The position numbers and the translations under genes are program-made. Of a DNA stretch of 36,025 nt, positions 29,054 to 36,025 are shown one piece after another; within the stretch, counting starts at the first letter, position 1, and every line of letters begins with the position of its first letter. Source of the DNA: Nemertoderma westbladi (lineage: Eukaryota; Xenacoelomorpha; Nemertodermatida; Nemertodermatidae); the NCBI GenBank assembly GCA_032718475.1, contig JAUCBJ010005055.1, positions 1 through 36,025 of the forward strand. The letters are read 5' to 3'. Below the pieces are notes generated by a model, which did no database searches, had not been told where the DNA came from, and saw nothing but the letters and a program-made list of their open reading frames with translations.

Positions 29054-29548
29054 TTATGTTATGGAGTCCCTAGATATTTGTCGGATTAGGGAAGTGGTCG
29101 TAGGAAGAGTATCTTGCCTTCCATAGTTTCCGGACAGTTTTCGGTCTCTTTCCAGTAAACAAAAATGACTAGCTGGGCGATTGAGTTGTTGTGTTACTTT
29201 CTCCGATCCCTTGGCCTGTCTAATCTCCGCCGTGGTAAGATGAGGAGGCCATTCTTCTTCTTCTTTACTTAAGAAGTCGGATCCACCTAACCAGCCTGGA
29301 GTATCTATCAGTTCTTGAGGAGTTGCTCCTCTGGAAGCGATGTCGGCTGGATTAATCGTCCCAAGGCAATGTCTCCATTGATCTACATTGGAGTTAATAT
29401 CGTCATTATCTAAGGAGTATGGTGTTCCTTCAGTTGGATCGTCCACATCACTGCTCTCCACTTCCCATTCCTTTACTTGGTATACCTGTTGTTGAGGTAA
29501 TCTCTCTTTGAGAGTTCTACGGGAAGGGCCAGTGAAGTACCAACCTAC
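29054..29548 (-). pseudogene. Element B pol remnant (RT and RNase H deleted)
   Basis: The frame begins with RTRVGWYFTGPSRRTLKE, the protease-RT linker, and passes through an acidic stretch straight into NVDQWRHCLGTINPADIASR and PGWLGGSDFL. In BEL/Pao elements this last motif follows RNase H, just before integrase. Roughly the whole RT and RNase H region is missing but the reading frame across the joint is open. It ends after SLIRQISRDSIT with no integrase core. It is frameshifted relative to the Gag-protease ORF at about 29560. Confidence 0.75.
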
Positions 29549-29556
29549 TCTAGTTC

Positions 29557-31368
29557 TTACCGCATAGGTTTGTAGTGGCTGCGGTTGAGCAGGCCGTTCT
29601 CCAATGTTTCGAGCGCCTCATGCGCGTTTTGGCCGATGAGTATTTGCACTCCAGGATAATCTGTCTGGAATCGAGGTATCTTAAGCTGTTGGATGCTCTC
29701 GTCCTCGTCCCAGTTATAAGGTTCTACTTGGGTAGTAGCGAAGTTCTTTATAGCCACCATTTTTACTGACCTTATACTTTGTTCTCCTAATTTATCCTGG
29801 GGGGTGGACAACGCACCTACATAGTAATCTGCCGTTATGGTAGATTTCCAAACCTGCATAATTCCTGACATATCCAACTTAGTTCGGAATTTGGGTTGTC
29901 CAGCAAAGATGTCTTCGGCTAGTTCTTGATCGATGAATGTTCCTGTGCTGCCGGAGTCAAGGAGGGCGTTCACTATGTAACTTTTGTTGGGACCGTGAAC
30001 TCTTACCTGCACTACAGGAAATTCTCTGATTCCTACGTTGGAAGTTGGAGGTTTCCAAGATGGTTGTCTGTCAAAGGTAGTTGGGGGGAACTCATTGTCG
30101 GTGTCCTTTTCATACGTAAGTGCTCGATACACTGCGGTATTTATTAGGTAACAGGATTCGTTGGCGTCGGAGAATTCGTCTGTATAGAATCCTTCCATCT
30201 CAGACTCTTGATCAGTGTCATTTACATCACTGAATTGGACATGTAGTTCGGGCTCACTTACCTGACTCAGGTTGTTTCGTTCGAATTCACTGCGTAACAA
30301 GATGTGATGTTTCGCACCGCACTTTGCACACTTTACTTCGGAGTAACAGGTTCGCCGTTGGTGTCCTGGTCTGAGGCAATTATAGCATAACCGCTTATCC
30401 CACATGACTTCACGTCTGTCTACCAGGGATTTCTTTAGGAATTCAGCACACACACTCAAACGGTGGGGCCCGTCGCACAGCGCACATTTTGGTTTGATGT
30501 TACTCACTTTACCTTGGGCAACGTTATGCACTCTCGTTCTTTCTTCGGGCTTTCTTCCGTGAATTCTCTTAGGAGACGTAGGAGGTGTTGTTGTTACCTG
30601 TTCTCTCCTGTCCCTGGTTCGAGACTTATATTTACTTACGTCTTTATAGGTCTTGTTAACATAGTAAAATCTGTCAGTGTCTTTCCCGCTGTCCTCTTCT
30701 TGAGAAGCTTGGCTTTCGCCGTCGTCAGTATAACACACTGGTGTTACCCTTCTCCTAGAAACGGGTTTCTCACTTACCTTATTTTCCGATGTTTTCTCTC
30801 TGGACTGCTTTATGAGTTGTAATCTTACTTCACTATCTAAGAAGGACATGAGATCAGCCATGGTAGGATCTCGTTGTTGTTGTTCCATCACATATAACAC
30901 TTTCTTGTCCCAGCGTGTACCTACTCCACCCTTTGGTAGAGTAGATGCTAAGGCTCCTACAACCATAGAGTTCTGGTATTCATGAGACTTACCTAACCAA
31001 TCTAGCTGTCTACAGATCTCCTGAATCTCATCGGAAAACTCTATAATCCCGCTGCTAAGAAACTTTTGGGGCGCCATTAATTTCGCATATAAATACCTAG
31101 CTATGTTAGTCCTATTACCATACCTGATGTTTAATGTATCCCAAACTTGTCTTAATCCATCTGGATGTCCAATAAATTTTAACGCCATTAACTTGGGAGG
31201 TCCTTCCAAGCATTCGATGAGGTATCTGAGTTTCTCTCCGTTAGATAGCACAGAATTCTGTATGTTATCTTTGTAATATTCATTAAAAGGTAACCATTTC
31301 ATCTCATCTCCATTGAACTTGACGATCTCTCCAACCTTTACCGCTTGACGGGCTTCGGTTCTAGCCAT
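29557..31368 (-). CDS. BEL/Pao Gag-protease (element B)
   Basis: About 603 codons from the ATG at 31368 (MARTEARQAVKVGEIV); the open frame extends upstream to about 31404 without another ATG. The capsid-like DUF1759 region has FNGDEMKWLPFNEYYKDNI and GPPKLMALKFI. Three Cys/His boxes follow at about residues 295-360: CALCDGPHRLSVC, CYNCLRPGHQRRTC and CAKCGAKHH. The aspartic protease has NALLDSGSTGTFID and VQILIGQNAHEALE. In BEL/Pao these act in particle assembly, RNA binding and polyprotein cleavage in the cytoplasm. The frame stops at 29557, one shift before the pol remnant, so it is truncated but otherwise undamaged. Confidence 0.82.
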   Translation of the reverse strand: MARTEARQAVKVGEIVKFNGDEMKWLPFNEYYKDNIQNSVLSNGEKLRYLIECLEGPPKLMALKFIGHPDGLRQVWDTLNIRYGNRTNIARYLYAKLMAPQKFLSSGIIEFSDEIQEICRQLDWLGKSHEYQNSMVVGALASTLPKGGVGTRWDKKVLYVMEQQQRDPTMADLMSFLDSEVRLQLIKQSREKTSENKVSEKPVSRRRVTPVCYTDDGESQASQEEDSGKDTDRFYYVNKTYKDVSKYKSRTRDRREQVTTTPPTSPKRIHGRKPEERTRVHNVAQGKVSNIKPKCALCDGPHRLSVCAEFLKKSLVDRREVMWDKRLCYNCLRPGHQRRTCYSEVKCAKCGAKHHILLRSEFERNNLSQVSEPELHVQFSDVNDTDQESEMEGFYTDEFSDANESCYLINTAVYRALTYEKDTDNEFPPTTFDRQPSWKPPTSNVGIREFPVVQVRVHGPNKSYIVNALLDSGSTGTFIDQELAEDIFAGQPKFRTKLDMSGIMQVWKSTITADYYVGALSTPQDKLGEQSIRSVKMVAIKNFATTQVEPYNWDEDESIQQLKIPRFQTDYPGVQILIGQNAHEALETLENGLLNRSHYKPMR

Positions 31369-31457
31369 TTGACTTAAAGTACTTGACTTTAAAGTATTTG
31401 ACAAAGAGTAAAACTTTCTTGAGCCATCGTATTATTGAATATAGAATTATCGGTATA

Positions 31458-32242
31458 TTAATTTCTCGGATTATGATCAGGTCTATATGGAATATTATTA
31501 TCAACAGGTTTATAATCACCCTGAATAGGGTTTACTATAGGAGTTTCTACTTCACTAGCAGTATAGATGCGTGTAGGCTCCACACCTTGCGCATGAGATA
31601 CTTCAGACCTAACGGGTTGACACATTGTTACAGGGGGTGGTGGTATACCCTTTTGTAAATTGACTAATTTATCGCGTTCTAACGCGATACTTTGCTGCAC
31701 CTTTTGCAACTCTAACCTACTTTCCCTTACTGTTCCCTTGAGCTGCTGAACAGTCTCTTCCATTTCCCGGACCTGCTGAGAGGAGCACAAACAGTGTTCC
31801 CTCAGCTGCTCGAGCAGGAGACCCATCTCCCGTCGTCCCTCAGCTACCCACTCAACCGCCGAAGCGGGAGTCGCCAACGTAGTAGCGGGCGAGCGAGAGA
31901 CGACGGGCGATAAATTCTTGATATCTCGCTCGGCGTCCAGGACGGGTTCGGACTCGGGAACAGTCCTAAGGGCACAGGTAGTTTAGTACTGTACAAAGGG
32001 AATTTATAGGCAGGTTCTGGGAGTACAGGTGTCTCTATCTTTCTTTCCGCTTCTACTGTTGCCATTGCCTCTGCCGCCTTTCTTTCCGCTTCTGCTGTTG
32101 CCATTGTCTCTGCCGCCTTTCTTTCCGCTTCTGCTGTTGCCATTGCCTCTGCCATCTTCCTTTCAAGACCCTGTCCAAGTCTAAGACTCATTCTAACACC
32201 TTCCAAAAGACTATCTGACAGTGCCCGTTTTGTGTCAGACAT
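31458..32242 (-). pseudogene. Element B Gag N-terminal coiled-coil region (frameshifted)
   Basis: From the ATG at 32242 (MSDTKRALSDSLLEGVRMSL) the frame holds three repeats of about 15 residues of the type AEAMATAEAERKA. It then shifts near 31970 into a second frame (LRTVPESEPVLDAERD, then WVAEGRREMGLLLEQLREH and LELQKVQQSIALERDKL) that stops at 31458. The two frames make one helical, coiled-coil-rich Gag leader. A stop and another frame change precede the DUF1759 ORF. Coiled-coil Gag N-termini also occur in element A. Confidence 0.6.
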
Positions 32243-34230
32243 GTTTGTTTACACAGTTGAATGCCTACGGCTATAAATACAGCTAAAGTAAGTCTAGTAA
32301 TTCAGTATCACTGTTAGCCTAATAATTAATTACCGATACTGCTACTCAGTGTAGCGTGATATATATATAATATATTAGAATACCGGTATGCTTATAGTAT
32401 ATATATAAGTATTATTACAGACTAGATTTGTCACAGAGTACCGGTATATAATTTTAGCACAACTATATATAAATATATAATAGGCCTATCATGAATACCG
32501 GTATACAGCTGACACTTATAGTATATATAAGTATAATTATTACAGACTAGAATTAATTACAGAATACCGGTATGATTTCAGCCTAAATTTATAGAATAAA
32601 TATAATAAGCCTATTGTAAATACCGGTATGTCAATTATTTTAAAAATAATTGAATTTCTGAATGTTAGGGGTTACTTGGTTACTTTACTTACTTTATTAC
32701 CGTTATTTGAGCAGCAGTCCAACTGATATTAAGACCTAAGTGTTGTATAACAGGCCTACTATTTTATTAATAGATTTAGTGGATTTATATGTACCCGTAT
32801 GAGGGGTTTTGTTACAATATCACTACACAAAAGCTGTGCGCTCTCAGTGAAGTGCTACTTATTAGACACTAAAACAGATAATTCTACTTCCTAAGTTACT
32901 TATCTACAAATTACTTACGATACGGGTGAGATTAAATCTCTAAATAAACTCAAAAAATTACAAAAAACACAAATACGAAATTTTAGGGTAATTTTACAAG
33001 GAACTACAAACCAGTCTAACAGAGTGTTAGATTTTCTGGTTATTACATCGGACAGGATACTACGGTATTTGAAAATAATAAGTAGTAGTAAATACACTGC
33101 GTTGTCCAGATAGGAAAATACCACCGCCTGACGACCTATAGCCGTATCGCTATAGGTACTACGTTATGTATCACGGAGTGTCCCTACCTAGAAGTTAATT
33201 ACCGCGGTCTACCAGAACCAACGTGCCTATTAACCACTTTACAACACAAATATACTGCCTACACACTAATTACTTTCGGAAAGCACTGTACACCAAACCC
33301 TAAATTAGGTACAGGTACTTATAAAAAACAGATAACTAGCAGCTAAATATACTTGAACAGTTAAAAGAACCACGGCATCTGCTGGAGTGACCGGAGCACA
33401 AAGTCACCAGTCTTTACCTACACCAAGCAGCCCGTGCAGTACCGGGGTTAATTTAACTATAACGGTATGTGTAACAAGCACAATTACTGTAGGAATAAAC
33501 TTAGGGATATGAATGTTGCGAATAATCGCATAAACTCTGAATAATAAATATTACGCTACCCGTACAGAATACGCAAACAAAATACAAACCAAACGCTGGC
33601 AGACTACCATCAAGCCTAAATAAACTACAGTATATGCAGATTCCAAAATGGTTAGTTAGTATGCGTTCTAACACGGTAGTACGACTTATTCTTTAAGAGG
33701 GGATTGACCTTACAGCTCTGGCTGCCCCAACTTACTAACTGGCACTTTATCAGACAAACTCTACACACGCCGTAATCTCTCCAAACCCAACAACAATCCG
33801 ACAACAGTCCGGCCTACAGTTATCTGAACAATCTGAGCAGACTTACACGTCTTCAGCTCAATATTAACTTACATGTAAATAAAACCGACAGAAATAAGTA
33901 AAATCTCAATAAAAAACCAGGGCGGCCGTTCCCTGATTAAGTATTAAGACCTACCGGTATACAATAATCAAAATCGAATAATACTAATGTACTTATACTG
34001 GAAGTACTGGTTAGGACAATTGGGCCTACAGACCTACAGCAGTACCGGTTCAGGCAGTTAAGCCTACCGACCTACAGCAGTACCGATTCTGGCAGTTGGG
34101 CCTACGGACCTACAGCAGTACCGATTCTGGCAGTTGGGCCTACGGACCTACAGCAGTACCGGTTCAGGTTTACCGGTCGACCGGTACTTTCAACTTTATT
34201 GCTTACTGCAATAAAGACAATAACTGTTAT
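32243..34230. promoter_or_regulatory. Long non-coding leader of element B
   Basis: Nearly 2 kb between the 5' LTR and the Gag ATG holds no supported gene. About 32380-32640 is an imperfect tandem repeat (about 115-125 bp) with ATACCGGTAT palindromes at 32384-32394, 32440, 32498, 32566 and 32620. The motif recurs near 33951 and 34170. About 34016-34167 has four 38-bp units containing CCTACAGCAGTACCG. No obvious primer-binding site adjoins the LTR. Confidence 0.5.
34016..34167. repeat. 38-bp tandem repeat, four units
   Basis: Units contain CCTACAGCAGTACCG and GGCAGTTGGGCCTACGGA. The middle two are nearly identical and the outer two vary. It lies about 65 bp from the LTR, in the leader. Confidence 0.85.
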
Positions 34231-35461
34231 TGTACGCGCTTTTGAAGACCTTTAGCAGTTTAACCTGCCAAAATTTATATGTCTTTTGGTTTATAAATAG
34301 ACTTTAGAAAATGACAAGTATTTAATACCAATAAACACAACATTAGCCGAAGCCAGCCTAGCGCGCGTCCATTCACCCGCTGGATATACCCGGGAGACTG
34401 GATTCGGAGGGCTTAGATTGTTATTGCAGTGTAAGCTTACTGTATTATTCGATTGATCGTTAATAAATAATTTCTGACCAATATTATTCACTTTCGGGAA
34501 ATATTAACAGTTCCTTTAGGACGTGGCGCTCTATCTAGGTAAACAGAGATATGACTTATACTAAACACAACGGTAAGTCGGTAAGGCTTATGATTCACGT
34601 ATGAGGCGCATTCTTTAGGAAATGCTTAGTTATCAGTCACAATCATGCACACTACCGGTAACACACAATGCTGCACACTAATCTGCCGACCGTCAATGAA
34701 TTTTATCATATATAAAGAGAACAGCAATTGACTCATGTAGTGCCTATCAAATAGCATTAAACTCACTACAAACCACGATAATATAATTCGCAATCGCTAT
34801 ATGTAACCTGTCTCTCTAACCTGTAGTTGCTAACCGATGTAGAAAATTGGGAAATTTGGGTTCTTTATAGATGTTCTCCAAATAATATTCAACCAACTAA
34901 TACAAATAATAACAACAGTAAAAAGCATTAAGACGGTAGGTTAAGATATGATATGACAATGTATGTGCCGATTGAGCCGATAACAGTTATACGTTCTATA
35001 ATCTAAGCCTACTAATGTTTCTTCTAAAGTCTGAAACGAATTGACTCTAGAGCCGGTGTTCCTGGCCTAGATAGAAACAACACAACAGTAACACAAACTC
35101 TCTCTGACTCTAACACCGTTGCAGGTATCTTTTTACACAGAGAGGAATAGCTCTCATTGGCAGAACACCAGATTCCACAGGTTCCACGAATATCTAAATG
35201 CCGAACTATCAGGATTTTTGCAGCCCTTGGCCAACACACAAAATGAGTCACTCCGCTCGGTTGCCCTGGTTGCATACTCTGCTGCTATAGCTCTGGTTGG
35301 CCAATAGAACATAGCAAAGAGCCCCTCGTATAACAAATCAGCCAATCAGCCGGTCGCTTTGCATCATTCGAGTTAGAGAGCTTTTTAGAGTATTTCAGCG
35401 CCTGGGGGGGAACTGGATTGCAAAGCAAAAGGGCCAGTTACATCCCACAAAAGCTTTTACA
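34231..35461 (-). repeat. 5' LTR of BEL/Pao-like element B, 1,231 bp
   Basis: Partner of 24800-26057 with the same terminal TGTACGCGC and CTTTTACA. Outside it (35462) is element A-type sequence, so the LTR lies within a second copy of element A. No target duplication matches the outer flank of the other LTR. The U3-side segment (about 35040-35380) is unrelated to that of the partner and carries several CCAAT or ATTGG words. Confidence 0.8.
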
Positions 35462-36025
35462 AATTCTATAATCTGAATGGGGTCGATGGTCGCCCCATAG
35501 TCACATCCTGGTGCTATTGCAGATATCTTGCACCGTCCCGTCCTCATCTCCAGGACCTCATCCTTACTCGAGACAGTAGTTACCGCCATCCTACTCGGCC
35601 TTGTCTGTAACCCTATCTCCTCGGCCACCCAATTCTCCACCAGCATAAAGGCTGCTCCGCTGCCGACCAGCATCAATGTTGTGACTGATCGGCCGCCCCT
35701 TCCTGTTATCTTCACTGGTACTACCCTGAGTAGTACTTTCCTCTTTCTTCTTGCTCCTGTCGTGCTCGTAGCCATTGTTTGGCCTCCAGTCTTGTCATCT
35801 CCTATTGGTGATTCTCTACACTATCCGGACGTGTGTCCTTCTACCACACAACGATGACATAGTCCGTTGCGTCCACGTATGCTACACGATCTTGTTTAGG
35901 CAACGCTTGCCAATGCTTACAACTCATGGTCTTATGGGTTCCATCCCTATGCAATTGACATTCGAATCCTGGATTGTAGCGTTCCCTGTATAGTCCTTCA
36001 CATATCGCGCGTAGATTTATATCGA
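35462..36025 (-). pseudogene. Element A protease region, second copy, active site mutated
   Basis: Matches 10571-11131 with few substitutions and runs off the window edge. The protease motif reads LMLVGSGAAF instead of LMLVDSGAAF: the catalytic Asp codon GAC has become GGC (about 35663). A 2-bp deletion near 35914 (GCCAATGC against GCCAATATGC) shifts the knuckle region. The C-terminal half of the protease is replaced by the LTR. Confidence 0.85.

Noticed and set aside
32915-33124. Hydrophobic 69-aa minus-strand frame that could be an envelope-like segment
   Set aside because: Composition follows AT-rich DNA, there is no signal peptide or cysteine pattern, and it lies in the leader, not after pol.
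35024-35345. Several short frames inside the 5' LTR
   Set aside because: They lie in U3-side LTR sequence, overlap on both strands and have no recognisable feature.
24800-35461. Simple intact LTR retrotransposon with matching target duplication
   Set aside because: Flanks AGCACGT and AATTCTA do not match, no primer-binding site adjoins the 5' LTR, and the U3 segments differ, so a single clean insertion is not supported.

Overview
The window looks like repeat-rich nuclear DNA of an invertebrate animal. It holds degenerate BEL/Pao-type and Ty3/Gypsy-type LTR retrotransposons, a near-complete single-ORF LINE, several short inverted-repeat (MITE-like) elements, minisatellites and poly-C/G tracts. 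I found no bacterial-style operon, no tRNA or rRNA gene, no CRISPR array and no convincing single-copy host gene. The species cannot be named from the sequence. Nearly all recognisable coding sequence lies on the minus strand.

Layout. (1) 1-8370: a 2,614-bp block is present twice (1-2614 and 5757-8370, constant offset 5,756). It carries a frameshifted gene for an uncharacterised transposon-associated protein (DUF6589-like), plus a second small ORF at 5058-5522. Between the copies lie two arrays of one 17-bp GC-rich unit (15 and 24 copies) and two MITE-like elements. (2) 8371-9171: a chain of strong hairpins. (3) 9172-13415: BEL/Pao-like element A on the minus strand, with coiled-coil Gag, Asn-rich segment (split by a MITE), zinc-knuckle region and A17-type protease; where reverse transcriptase should follow there are only tandem repeats. 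(4) 13808-16126: remnant C, a Gag-like Cys-rich protein split by a 439-bp hAT-type MITE with a perfect 8-bp target duplication. (5) 16127-22971: Gypsy-like element D with about 200-bp LTRs. A LINE of about 3.7 kb (19096-22838, 12-bp target duplication) sits inside its 5' LTR. The LINE has an unbroken endonuclease-RT frame and a 5' leader made of repeated paired hairpins with compensatory changes. (6) 22972-24799: AT-rich, no gene seen. (7) 24800-35461: BEL/Pao-like element B between two LTRs of about 1.2 kb, with Gag-protease, a pol remnant lacking RT and RNase H, and a second Cys-rich ORF near the 3' LTR. (8) 35462-36025: a second copy of the element A protease region whose catalytic Asp has become Gly.

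The genes do not form a pathway; the window is a nest of successive insertions. Every LTR element here lacks the RT core, while the LINE frame is open, so the LINE is the only candidate source of activity. The strongest novelty candidates are the Cys-rich multi-zinc domain shared by remnants C and B, the covarying hairpin array in the LINE leader, the 17-bp six-frame-open array and the two-ORF DUF6589-like cassette with a TAATG stop/start overlap.
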